From Sesamum alatum (taxonomy: Eukaryota; Streptophyta; Magnoliopsida; Lamiales; Pedaliaceae), in NCBI GenBank assembly GCA_034509735.1, contig JACGWO010000005.1, positions 35,370,479 through 35,434,478 of the forward strand: a stretch of 64,000 bases of DNA, read 5' to 3'. Shown piece after piece: positions 33,174 to 44,577 of the stretch. The translations under genes were made by a program, and so were the position numbers. Every line of letters begins with the position of its first letter. Position 1 is the first letter of the stretch. The notes beneath the pieces are model-generated. The model was not told the origin of the DNA and did not search any database. It saw nothing but the letters and a program-made list of their open reading frames with translations.

Positions 33174-35170
33174 TTGGAGGAGGAAATCTTACTTGAAGGT
33201 TTTGAGGAGAATCTGAATTCAAAGCTTTATTTCTTCTGGTCATTCCAAGTAAGCAAATTATTCCTTGAACTATCAGATAGGAGTATGAACGAGATAATAA
33301 AAATTTGGAAGTATATAACATCTCTTATAATAATAGGGTAATGTGCTTAGAAGAAATCTGTGTTTTCATTCGCAGTATTGATGGACTTCAACACAATTGT
33401 GACACTGGAGGCAATCATACTTTTAGTTTTGTTGATACATTCCATGTATTAAATTTAATGAACATATTTCTCAAACCAGACTAGCTTGAACAATACTAGC
33501 ATAAGATGCATCCCACAAAGAGTGACAGTCTTTCAGGCATCTCTTACAAATTTGATTCCCTTGTATTCGCAGTGATTTCAGCTGGTTCATAGAAATGATT
33601 AAAAACTTAGCTTTCTACATGTTTACATCTTTTTGTTTTCTACATCGGTGAATCATTTTCATTTAAATGTGTGCAGTAGTGAGGATGACCGAGCAAATGA
33701 AGTTTTTAAACTTAAACCTTTTTCTTGGGCAAAATTTGAGGTTCTATAGATATGCTTCTCGAAGTCCCCTCTGAGGCTGAATTGAATTTTCAGTTTAGTG
33801 GGTCGTTATAAAAACCATGATCTGCAACATGGACTCGGACTCAAAAAACATAAATGTCAATTGATGTAAATTGGTTTCGTGTGAACAGGTTTTGCATCGA
33901 AAACCGGCAACGCTCTCCTATATGTGGTTGCCGTCAGGGTGACAGTTACAGTTCGTATATATAATTTTCAGAAGATGATAAAGAGGATCCTTGAAGAACC
34001 CTGCATATCACTGCATTCTACAATTTTGTATTAAGATCTTCTACACTTGCATGTAAGGTGCAGATTTGTATCTGTATTTTGCACTATCTTACTATGCTAA
34101 AGCAAGGTATTCTTTGTCAGAAAGCCCTGTTCAGCTTTGTGAGAAAACTAAATGGGCGAGATATATTGTGGTGATCCCACAGTATTTGGTATGTTTCGGG
34201 ATAGATGCATCACAACTCATGTCACTCGAATGCAACAATTCAATGCCGAACTAGAAGCGCTGTATCATTGGTGAAGGAAGCTTCTATATGAAACTTACCT
34301 GAATTGAGACTGGACTGAATTTTGAGAATTACCTGACGATGATGAGCTCTATCCTGTTGAGTAAGTGAGTTTAAGACGGATGACGAGCTCTCCAGAATTC
34401 TCCGGAAGGTTAGAGAATTAGGTACATTAGTTACTGTGCAATGTTTTCAAACTTCTGTGGCAGCTGCAAGTACATCAAACCGGGTGCAAAACTATGCAGG
34501 GCATCTGGTGATCGTGAAGCTCCGGTTTCCTCTGAAACACAATGTAAGTATAAGCAGTTTATCTTTTATCTAATGTTTGTGAAGTGTTATTTTATTAGTC
34601 TCATGATGATGAAGTTAATGGTTTTAAAGTTGATTTAGTTTTAACACACCAGTCACCACATATATAATGTTATGGGAGCTGAACCTGTTAGTCTTCTAGT
34701 GAGACTGATATCATCTGTTCTTCCCAAGAACACCGCCGTTGTTTCTTGGATGAATCCTGAACAAAGTTCTTATTTCTGTGAGTTATGCAGGTACTCGACG
34801 AATATGGAGGACAACCTGAGGTTGCTGGGCAGCTAATAAATATGGTAACACAACATACAATATTGGCTTTAACTTAAGTTTTGGGAATTTGAATGTGAAA
34901 TAATTGCTTGTTATTTCTCTGGAAAAGCTATTTGAAATTATCGAATGATGAAGCAACGCTCTATATTCGTATATGATTTGTTGCAGACTGTTGGCTTCTC
35001 CATTCTCCTAAAAACTGGAGTTGTATTGGAGGTATTTCAAACCAGAAATAGGGATTTTGAAGACTTGAAGCCATTCTTAATGTACATTTCTTCTTCTTCT
35101 TCTTAAGAAGGTGAGTCAATCTTGTGATGTTTATAGCTTTTGCTTTTGTATTATTAATGAACTGTGGGAA
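33174..35170 (+). other. 3' region of the PPR gene, probably with spliced UTR exons
   Basis: No conserved coding frame. The composition remains transcript-like and there are good splice signals, for example ATTTCTGTGAGTTATGCAG|GTACTC near 34792, then an exon-like piece ending AATATG|GTAAC near 34843, and TTTGTTGCAG|ACTG near 34986. Transcript-end-like sequence lies near 35090-35170. Long spliced 3' UTRs of PPR genes would explain this; it could also be the eroded remains of a second gene. Confidence 0.35.
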
Positions 35171-36361
35171 ATGTATCCTGTCAGATTACATTACAAGAAC
35201 AAACGGTGAAATCAAAGTATAATCTTTCTTTTCGAGAAAAATGCAATTTTAGTCTCATACTATAGATGGTGTTGCAACCTTGATCCTGAGTTTCTCAAAA
35301 TAGACAACTTTCCTCTCATATCCGGGCGACGACAATGTTTGCAAGGAACATCATGGGATAACATTTTTCACGAAAAAGGCAACAAAAAATGTAGCCTGGT
35401 TATTTATGTTTTCATTTTTAATTTTTGAAACAGTAATACAAAGTGAAAATGTATTTGTTTATATGTCTTCTTATTGTAAATATATTGATTTGTTACTACA
35501 ATTCAATATACAAAACAATCTCATTAATTAATATAAATATATTTTCTATTTCACACGAAAGTTATACAAAATTAAAAACACCGTCTTTTTAGACTAAAAT
35601 GAAAATATAAAAGAATAGAATGTAAATTTTTGGAGGGAAAATCTTTACGTGAGTGTCACATAAAGCTGGCACCAAATCAGAAAAAGAAAAGTGTAGGGTC
35701 GTTTGCCCATAATCATTTCCCCACACCAAAACCCTTTTGGTTTTGTCTTTGGATTGTTTGGTTTTGTTTACTGGATATAGAGAGATAAAACAAAAATAAA
35801 TAAATATATGGTCGAAATTTTGTGTATGTTTGAGTTTATTTTTGGAGATAATTTAAAATAGTGTAAAAATATTTGTTACATGTGTTGTTTTGTATGTTTG
35901 GAGATAAAAAATATTGTTCATTGTCAAATCATATTTTTTTATTATTTTTATAAATATATATATATATATTAATATTTCTTAGTTTATGGATGAATTGAAT
36001 TATATAATATATTATTATGTGTATATTTGTATGCAAAATGATATTTTTGGGAGAATTGAGCCGAAACCACCCAAAACACCCAATAGAAGTGTTTTGGAGT
36101 ATGATCATGTTTGATTTTGTTATCAGTCCATTTCAAAAACGGGCTGAAAACAAAAACAAATATAGGGCTTAGCCTTTTCTTTCAAATTTCTCCAAAATTT
36201 CTTCCAACACAAGCCTTAGAAATACATTTTAAATCTATGAAAGAGGAGTAAAGCAATGCATCATTTCTTTGGCCCCTTACTCACATGGATCCATCTTCTC
36301 AATAATAATAAAAAAAAATCACAGTTGTTTCCACTCATAGTTTTCGAACATGAAAAATTAA

Positions 36362-36790
36362 GGGTGAATACAATGATCTCTTCTAAAATTTAGTGTAATT
36401 ACAAATATCTTTTATTTTTTTAAAATTATAATTACCCTCTTAAAATTTGTAATTTTTAATCAAAGGTCTTGAATTGTCCATTTTGCTCTTTTTTTTAAAA
36501 TAAAAAATAAAAAAATCAATCGAGGTAAATTACATATTGCTCTTCTGTGCAAAAAAACGTAAGAAATCTCCCCCTGCGCATTAGTCCATAAATAATTAGA
36601 AAGTTTTAAAAATTAATAAACATAATGCAGTTTGCATAAAGGCATTTTGGTCAATTCACCTATAAAAATAAATGAAAATGGATTATTTGTTAGAGAGTTA
36701 CAAACCTCAGCAGAGTATTTATAATTTTTGAAAAAATGAGAAGATATTTATAATTATGCAAATATCAAAAAACGTCATTGCAATTCACCC
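36362..36790. mobile_element. MULE-like fold-back MITE, 429 bp, perfect 9-bp target duplication
   Basis: The arms GGGTGAATACAATGATCTC and GTCATTGCAATTCACCC, with inner matches (AATTACAAATATCTTTT / AAGATATTTATAATTAT), are flanked by perfect AAAAATTAA repeats at 36353-36361 and 36791-36799. Confidence 0.85.
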
Positions 36791-37044
36791 AAAAATTAAA
36801 GAACCTTCTCCTTAAATTTTTGTTTGTACAAAAAGTTCTTAAAGGAGCAGTCTCTCTATAATAATATATCAATTTACATCATTCTAGGGCTTTTTTGTAT
36901 TGAAGATAAAGAAGAAGACATCATGTTAAGCACAAGATAAAGAAATATAAAAGGGGCCTCCAAAAAGGTGAGTTATCAAGTAAGTTTCAACAAAAAAAAA
37001 AAATAAAAAAAATATTGTCGCAACAACGGCCATATATGTGCACA

Positions 37045-37320
37045 CACTATAAGAAAAACGTTCAATAACAACGAAAAAAATAAGTTTCGACCTAATTAAC
37101 AAGTAAAACTTTCGTTGTTGATGCATTATTTAATATAAGAAATTTACTTGCTAATGAATTTAGCAGTGAAAATTTATACTTGCTAACAAATTTAGCAACG
37201 AATTGTCTAAAATATATATTAAGTAGTGTAGATAGCAACAAAAATTTTACTTGCTAATTAGTTCGACGCTGATTTTAGTAATAAATTTTTTCATTGCTAT
37301 TAAGTTATTTTCTTGTAGTG
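37045..37320. mobile_element. CACTA-type MITE, family B, copy 1
   Basis: It starts CACTATAAGAAAAACG, ends ATTTTCTTGTAGTG, and has a 3-bp duplication ACA on both sides (37042-37044, 37321-37323), as the CACTA superfamily makes. The interior is built from the words TTACTTGCTAA and TTTAGCAACGAA. It is closely similar to the copy at 38934-39198. Confidence 0.88.
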
Positions 37321-38300
37321 ACAGTACGTGGCTTTTTCATAAATACTATAATGCCGGATGTCTTCTGCAAACGTCTATTAAGATATGGGGATCAAGTTGG
37401 GTATTTCAAGAAGTTGAAGACTAATGTTGCAACACCTACTATAGTATGGGATTAAAATTGCATTTCTCCCCTTATTTTTCTTTTTCGCTTTTAACTTTTA
37501 GATTTTATCATCTTATTGATTAGCCTTAATTAAAGTCAAGCATGAAAAGAAAATACAATATTGTATTATTCACATCCAAATCTATTTTAATTTTTATTTT
37601 CGTGTTAAAATAATTATAAAACTTATTAAATGAAAATTAAATTAGTCACTTGCAAGAGTATTTATTGAAAGGTCAAAGTATAAAGAAGTAAGAACTATTA
37701 AAAATTTACTGTTGAATTAGATATCATGCATGTACAAAGCTTTAATGCATTACATGAGATCAAATCAAGTAATTTCATATGTAAAAATTTGATAATATAA
37801 TTTCTTTCAAATATTTATAGTAGTATTATGTTTTATCAATTAACATAATATTCATAGTCAGCCAAGAAAAAGAATAAAAAATAGACTAATAAGTATCATA
37901 TATAAAGGAAAAATATATCAATAAACTGAATAATTTGTTTTTATCAACCACCACAACATTATAGTACTATAATAAAAATAGTATTATATGAAAAAAATTA
38001 TAAACAAAAAATTATTCCATTAATCACAACCTAAATATTTTTTATCGTAGTATTCAAACTTACAATATATAGTTAATATATAGTAATCAACTTTTATAAT
38101 TTAAATTATATCAAGGTTTTCTTTAGTATTTTCTTGCTTGTATAAGTATCTTTTAAGTTCCATCATTAATACTTATATTAGTCTTTTATAATTTGTGAGA
38201 TATTATCTCATATAAAACTATATTAAATTCGTAGAACCAACACAAGAATAAGTAAAGAATTATTACATAATAATTTTCAAAACTTTTATTTACATAATTT

Positions 38301-38631
38301 TTAAAGCCAAACAACTAAAAAAAATAAAAATCCAAGACATAATAAAATAATACCTTCACGTTGCATTGGAACATTGTAATAACTCTTTGAAGCCTTGCAA
38401 TTTCTTCTTTCATGGTCTTCACCTTTCTTCGCAGCCAGGTATAACCACACTAAATCTTCTATATATTGGTGGATGTCAAACAAAAAAATCGCACCCACCT
38501 CCACCGTCCTCACAATTATAAAATCTTCTTCCAGAGTTTATATGTGTTCATGAAGTCCTCAAATACGCCTTCTTCCCAAAATAACATACGGGTTGCTCAT
38601 TCGCCCAACTTCCTCTACCATTGGAGGACAT
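38301..38631 (-). pseudogene. GRF-type zinc-finger protein, broken
   Basis: Read from the ATG at 38631 the frame begins MSSNGRGSWANEQPVCYFGK, then RTS-stop, SGRRFYNC, GGGGCDFFV-stop, HPPIYRRF. It shows the Cys/aromatic pattern of the plant GRF zinc finger, with two TGA codons at positions where the family usually has Trp (TGG to TGA). A third TGA follows CEER. Downstream, in a shifted phase, come a coiled-coil-like segment (MKEEIARLQRVITMFQC) and, after a further shift, a hydrophobic tail (ILLCLGFLFFLVVW) that looks like a C-terminal membrane anchor. Small plant GRF proteins have this finger-coil-anchor layout. Such genes are often carried by transposons, and two CACTA MITEs flank this copy. 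It cannot encode a full protein. Confidence 0.62.
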
Positions 38632-38933
38632 AATTTCTTCAATCTTCAGTTTGCAAAATTTGTTCTTAGGTTGCAAGAATGTTCTTATGAACCTAGCTTT
38701 CATTTTTCCCTAATATAGCCGGTTTTCCCCTCCAAAACAACCCCTCACGTGTTGGACGAACGACCTTGTGACTTCTCCGTTAATTATCGGAAGGAAAAGT
38801 GATGCGAAGACTGAAAATGATAAGATTTCTAAATTATAGGATGCAATGTGAGAAAATCATAACAAATGGGGCCTAACTTATGGACTAAAATGCGATTCTC
38901 CCTCTTTTCATCCATATATTTGTCACTACAAGA

Positions 38934-39198
38934 AAAACGCTCAATAGCAACGAAAAAAAATCAGCGTCGAGCTAATTAGCAAGTATGATTTTTGTTGCTA
39001 ATGCATTATTTAATATAAGAAATTTACTTGCTAATGAATTTAGCAACGAAAATTTACTTGCTAACAAATTTAGCAACAAATTGTTTAAAATATATATTAA
39101 GTAGTGAAGATTAGCAACGAGAGGTTTACTTGCTAATTAGCTCGACACTAATTTCAACAAAAAAAAATTCATTGCTATTAAGCTATTTTCTTGTAGTG
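38934..39198. mobile_element. CACTA-type MITE, family B, copy 2
   Basis: CACTACAAGAAAAACGC at the left and ATTTTCTTGTAGTG at the right, with TGT on both sides (38931-38933, 39199-39201). Nearly colinear with 37045-37320, about 1.9 kb away in the same orientation. Confidence 0.9.
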
Positions 39199-39959
39199 TG
39201 TGATGGAAAAATCATTATTTTATATAAAAACATTAATAATTATACTTTATGTTCTATGTATAATATTAGTTTTAATAATTAGTTCTATATATAATATTAG
39301 TTTTCATTCCTATATTTGTTTCACTTGTTAAATAAGATCTTATTATTTCTAATTTTTTTTAATTACTATACTACTATCTTTAGAGTTATTTACAATATAA
39401 TTCTAAAGTAGTAATCTCATTACTTTCCTTTTTTTTTATTTGCCGTGCTGTTGAATGAGATTATGGAAGAAATCGTAAATTTGACTAATAATGTTTTATG
39501 GAATGAATTGAAGTGGAATAAATTAATTTTCTTAAAATAATTGTATTGTATTAGAGTGAAGAATATAATGATATAAAAACTAAATTACTTATTGCTGGAA
39601 AAAGTATTTAATAGAATTTGAATTTGTAGATGAAACTTCAATGCATTAGATACTCAACCCAATTAATGGACTTATTCTATTAATAAGACATGAAAGATAT
39701 TATTTATATTGATACCAAATTATGCTAATTACTATGTAAATTTAGTGATGTTATTTTAGTCATCATCAAAAGTTAAGGAACTCAAAACATCAGAAGTTAG
39801 TCATATTTTTATGATATAACAATATAATAAGAAAATATGATGTATAATATAATATATATAATACACAATAGTTTTTTAATAATGAATTCTCTCTATATTA
39901 TAAATTCTCATCCCTATTGATGTCCATATAAATATGTTGACTCAAGGTACTTGAAAGGA

Positions 39960-40580
39960 ATAAAAAAATCGTCAGAGCTCAAAGGAATGCAAAACTCAAA
40001 AAAATTCTAAAAGTGCAATGGAAGCCCAGGTAAGAGGTGCCCCCTGTGAGCTAGGCAGGGGTGCCCCAAAGAGTACTCATAGGTGGTGAACCTATGTAGG
40101 ACCACCTGTTCCATGTGGTAGCATGAGGAGATGAACTAGAGACGTCCTTATCCTAGAAGTAATCGCTTGCCCGCAGATAAAAGGCCCATACCCAATGAGG
40201 GATACTTCCAACTAAATCTTGAAAGATGTGGGATCTTGTCACCTCACCTGAAGGTTGAAGATGCAAATAAGCTTCAACTGCCAAAGAAGGGACACGTGGC
40301 AATGCAAGAGGACAAGTTGGAAGATATCCTTATCCCAAGACAACCGCCTTCCCAAAGATTAAGCAGCGCACCTGCGAGGAGGCTCCCTTTAGCTCGAAAA
40401 ACAAAAAATATTTTAACTTATCCACATTAATTTCGGTTCTGCTTATAAATGATAGCCACTAAACTCAAAATAGATACTTTCAATTTAACAATCGATCCCG
40501 ATCCTTCGCACTCTATTAATTTTTAAATTCCGTTCTTTTTTACTCAACTAGATCCGAGAATTTTTTGCTCGCACCACCGA
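39960..40580. mobile_element. insertion of LTR-like sequence
   Basis: This block is much less AT-rich than its surroundings and breaks the tandem unit that begins at 39327. It includes AGGTGCCCCCTGTGAGC, GTGGGATCTTGTCACCTCACC, ACACGTGGCAATG, and a tail ACAATCGATCCCGATCCTTC ... CCGTTCTTTTT, in the style of a solo or TRIM-type retrotransposon LTR. The ends and a target duplication could not be fixed. The 87-codon open frame at 40167-40430 is not a recognisable protein. Confidence 0.35.
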
Positions 40581-41603
40581 TATTTAAGTTTCACTTGTTA
40601 AATAAGATCTTAATATCTTATTAATTACTTAATTTTTATACCAACTATCTTTAAAATTGCTTATAATATAATTCTCAAGTAATAATCTCATTACTTAAAA
40701 TTTCATTTTATTTGCCATAATGAGATTATGGAAGAACTCCTATGACTAATAATGCTTGATGGAATGATGTAAAGTGGAATACATTAAATTTTTTAAATAA
40801 TTTTATTTAATTTAGAATCCAATTAAGAATTTAATGATATAAAAATTGAATTAATTACTTCCCACAAAAAATATTTGATATAATTCGAATATATAGATCA
40901 AATACTTCAATGCATCATATACTCAACCCAATTAATGGTCTTGTTTTATTAATTAGACATCAAGATGTCATTTACTGTGATACAAACTTATGTTTATTCT
41001 GCAACTTTAATGAGGTTATGTTAGTCATCATTAAAAAGTTAAGAAAGACAGACATCCCAAATTATTCATACTTTTATGAATATAATATTATAATATGAAA
41101 ATATGGTTTATAATATAACACATAATAAACAATAAACAATGATAATAACTAGTTATACATGATATAATATAGAAATGGACAACTTCTATTTTACTCTATT
41201 ATCATGTAACTTTATATGTGATTGGCATCTAATTCAAGGATAATTTAAATTACTTATCTAATATATAGAGCTCAAAAATATATATTAAATTACTTTATTT
41301 TTTTCCCATATTTGTAATGAAAAACCACTATTTAAATTAATCTATATATTTAAATTTTCTTTACTTATGAAATAAGATTTTAATTTCTTTTTCCTAATTG
41401 TGCAAAATGGAGGGAAAGGAAATAAATAGTTCTTTTTTCCTTTTTTTTAATTTTTAAATTCTTATACCAAATATCACTAAAATTATTTATATGTAATTTC
41501 TTGTAATAATCTGTTTATTTTTCATTTTCTCCTCATGTTGGTGGACAAAAATCTAAATCGACAAATATGTTTTATGGAATAAGCATAAAAAATTATTAAA
41601 TAA

Positions 41604-43362
41604 TCTATATATAATAAAACATAAATATAAAAGTTATCCAAGTAATAATTGTGTATGCACATACTTGGATAGCCTATTTGAATTTTATTTGGCCTCATAA
41701 GACTATATATTTTTTAAATTAGATAAGGTTATGATTCTTTATTTTTAGGGTAAATTACACCGACACCCTTGCGATTAGATCCAAATACACATGATGCGTA
41801 TCGGAGTCCAGTGGCACCATATGGTCGAAGGATTTCAACGAAATCATAAGATTGAAAGAAGACTAATTAACTTGCAAAATAAGGGTTAACGCTTCAATGC
41901 TTAAGTCAGTAATGTTTAATGATGTGTACCGAAGTCTAGCAGCACCACAGTGATCGAAGGATCTTCAATGAAATCTTAAGGTCAAAGGAGGACTAACCTG
42001 TAAAACAGGGTTTAGCACTCCGATGTTTAAGTCAATAATATTTTTACTGAAAAAATAAAGGAAGATATTGAAGGATCTTCAACGAAATACTAAGGTCAAA
42101 GGAGGACTAACCTGCAAAACAGGGTTTAGCACTCCGATGTTTAAGTCAATAATATTTTTATTAAAAAAATAAAGGAAAAATTTGAAATGAAGTGAGAATA
42201 ATGGTTGAGATAATGGTGAAGTGACATAGTTCGTGTGGAGTGCAAAAAGTAAGTTAAAAGTAGCTTTAAAGTTGAGAGAAAATGAGAGTGAGAGTATGAC
42301 ATAATGTGTTATCAAAATGACAGCACTAAAAGTCAATTTATAGAGGTCTGTGGAGCAAAATCCAGAAAATGGTTACCTGAATCATACATCATTAGAGAGC
42401 TGCATGTGTTAGCTATTCAACAAAAAAATCGGTTCGTTATTTGGACTTATCTAGACAAAGATAACCTTTGGACCGAGTCTTGCTTAATATATTCGAGAGT
42501 TTGGGGATCTGATACTTGTTGCTTGAAGAATTGATTCAGTCGGATTACTTGGAGTTAGTTGGAGATCTTTTAGTATGACGTCTCTTATAGTGTCAGCGAC
42601 CTATATGACGTGTCGTCCCCGCTATATGCTGACACACCTTGCTATATTGGGCTCATTTCTTGGGTCTGCTAAGTTAGTAAGAATAAAACATGTTATGAGC
42701 TTTAATATCTTACTCATGGGCCAGCAGGGGGTTTTAAGTGGGTTGCTCAGTGGGGGCTCACATTCTTATTCTTGGGCTTTAAGAAAAAATATTTGAGGGG
42801 GTACCAACACAAATATCCCATGCCTTTTGTAAAATTACAGTTATATCCCTTAAGGTTGTAATTAGAATTATAAGTATACCCCACATTCAATGGTAAACGT
42901 GTACACAAACATCCCCTAATTAGGTACATTACACTAACACTCCTAAAGTGGTATATCTATAATTTTGTAAAAGTAGGAGATGTTTGTGTATTTACACCAA
43001 ATGTCAAGGGATGTCAATGTAATTCGCCCTTATTTTTATCCAAAAGATTCACCAAATTTTTCCGGATAAATTAGTGAGCAATATAATATTTATTTCGATA
43101 TCTAATAATACTTAAAATTTATTTTTTAAAATTTTATTGAATTTAGATAAGTGTACAATTTGATTATCTTTATAAAAAAATTCACTCCAGGTATATATAT
43201 TAGTCAAAAAAAATAATTTAAATTTATTTTTATATCCAATATACTTTTGTGTTTTTCTACTTATAAATTGCTTAAAATTTTGATGTTAGATAATTATCAT
43301 TTATTTATTTTAGTATTTTAAGAAATCGAATTCTCCCTTTCCTTGGCACGGGTACAATCTAG
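41604..43362 (+). mobile_element. Helitron with a preserved empty site and a nested MULE
   Basis: It starts A|TCTATATATAATAAAACA and ends TTGGCACGGGTACAAT-CTAG|T. Removing it joins ...TTAAATAA to TTTTATTTAATTTA, which is the uninterrupted sequence of the neighbouring tandem unit at 40793-40814. Insertion between A and T is thus directly shown. Near the 5' end ATCCAAGTA ... TACTTGGAT (41635-41675) forms a subterminal hairpin like those of the array at 26269-28636. Bases 41748-43029 are a later insertion; without them the Helitron is about 480 bp. Confidence 0.8.
41748..43029. mobile_element. MULE-like element nested in a Helitron, perfect 9-bp target duplication
   Basis: Short terminal inverted repeats (GGGTAAATTACACCGACACC / GATGTCAATGTAATTCGCCC) are flanked by perfect TTATTTTTA repeats at 41739-41747 and 43030-43038. 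The left interior has three direct repeats of about 115-130 bp (starting near 41827, 41956 and 42070) with GAAGGAT.TTCAACGAAAT, GGACTAACCTG.AAAACAGG and CTCCGATGTTTAAGTCA. A less AT-rich block (42300-42790) has small open frames but no recognisable protein. Confidence 0.82.
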
Positions 43363-43807
43363 TTTTATTTAATTTACAATCCAATTAACACTTTAATTGC
43401 ACATAAACTAAATTACTTATGACTGAAAATGATATAGTAGAATTCTAATGGATCAAGTAATTAGTGCATTATCCATTGCAGAAAAAGAAAATTCCTAAAC
43501 TTATTTAATACAACAAATAAATTTTGAATAGTGTTATTACGATTTATAATAAATATTATAAAGAGAAATAATTATAAGATCGCCTATGCAAAAAGTGATT
43601 TCATAATTATTTTATTTCGACTTGAATTTGTTCAAGTTTAAATCCCTTCGTTATATTTTATTTTCATTGAACTTGTGATTATTTCAAATTTCTATCACTT
43701 ATGAAATAAGATTTTATTCTTTCTTGGATTATGTAAGTTTTGTTAAAAAAAAAAAAAAAATCAGTTAGGCGTTTCATTATTTTTTCTTTTAATGTTTTAC
43801 CACTTAT

Positions 43808-44127
43808 CACTAGAAAAAAAAAATTAATATTAGCTACACTTTTAATGACCATGGCTAAAAATCGTGGTAAATAACTATTATTAACTACAATTAAATACAA
43901 ACCGATGCAAAAACTAGCTTTTCCATCATGAAAAACTTATTTGCCACGGCTTTTAGCCGTGGTAAAAACATTCGTCATGGCTTTTAACCATGACCAATGT
44001 TTTAGCCACCCTCGCAAAAACCACAGCCGACAACCGTTGCGTGGCCGTGGTCAATGATTATTCGCTACGATTATTTAGTATTAACTATAGCAATTAGCCA
44101 TGGTAAAATGTCATATTTTTTGTAGTG
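43808..44127. mobile_element. CACTA-type MITE, family A, copy 2
   Basis: CACTAGAAAAAAA at the left, TTTTTTGTAGTG at the right, TAT on both sides (43805-43807, 44128-44130). The interior carries CCACGGCTTTTAGCCGTGG, a near-palindrome, and AACCACAGCCGACAACC, as in 29486-29783. It ends about 450 bp upstream of the NAC start codon. Confidence 0.87.
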
Positions 44128-44519
44128 TATACATAGATTACAACGATACTTATCGTTCATAAATCAGATTATTTAGGATAAAAGCACAGGGAACACACAA
44201 ATACTCAAATAAATAAACATAATAAAAAAAATTAACATCTCGCAATAAATTGGAATCATATAATATTCTTGGTCATAAAGCAAAACATTAATCTTACATC
44301 ATGAGATCAGAAGCCGGGCAAGAGAAAATTCACCCTTTGAGCAAAAATTCCTTTAAACAAATCCAAAAAACCAAATCACATTAAACTGAAAACGTGCGAT
44401 TTTTTTCTCTTTCAACTTCTTTCGTACTTCTAATTCTATTAGGACTCCAACATTACATGATCACCACATTGCAAATGCATCACTCACTGCTCAAACTTAA
44501 CTTATTTCTTCTCTGTCTC

Positions 44520-44525
44520 TATAAA
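44520..44525 (+). promoter_or_regulatory. possible TATA box of the NAC gene
   Basis: TATAAA in the context GTCTCTATAAATTTG, 53 bases before the NAC start codon. This implies a leader of only about 20-25 bases. Plausible but unproven. Confidence 0.35.
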
Positions 44526-44577
44526 TTTGTAGATTTGGAGTCTTTCTTTGCTATCATTTTGAGTAAGAGCTGGAGAA

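Larger units (their letters stand above)
35234..37472. mobile_element. older TIR element split by two later insertions
   Basis: The left arm at 35234-35310 (GAGAAAAATGCAATTTTAGTC, ACTATAGATGGTGTTGCAAC) pairs with the right arm at 37395-37472 (GTTGCAACACCTACTATAGT, AATTGCATTTCTCCCC). The elements at 36362-36790 and 37045-37320 lie between the arms. The flanks are T-rich and a target duplication cannot be called. Confidence 0.5.
39320..43760 (+). repeat. tandem array of a ~0.75-kb AT-rich unit, four copies
   Basis: Units begin near 39327, 40587, 41340 and 43679 with TTTCACTTGTTAAATAAGAT, or TTTACTTATGAAATAAGATT in the last two. They continue with CTATCTTTA.A.TT..TTA, GTAATAATCTCATTACTT, GAGATTATGGAAGAA, CCAATTAA and CTTCAATGCAT.A.ATACTCAACCC. 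Copy 1 is lengthened by an insertion at about 39960-40580, and copy 3 is split by the Helitron at 41604-43362. No coding frame is conserved. The origin of the unit is unknown. Confidence 0.6.
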
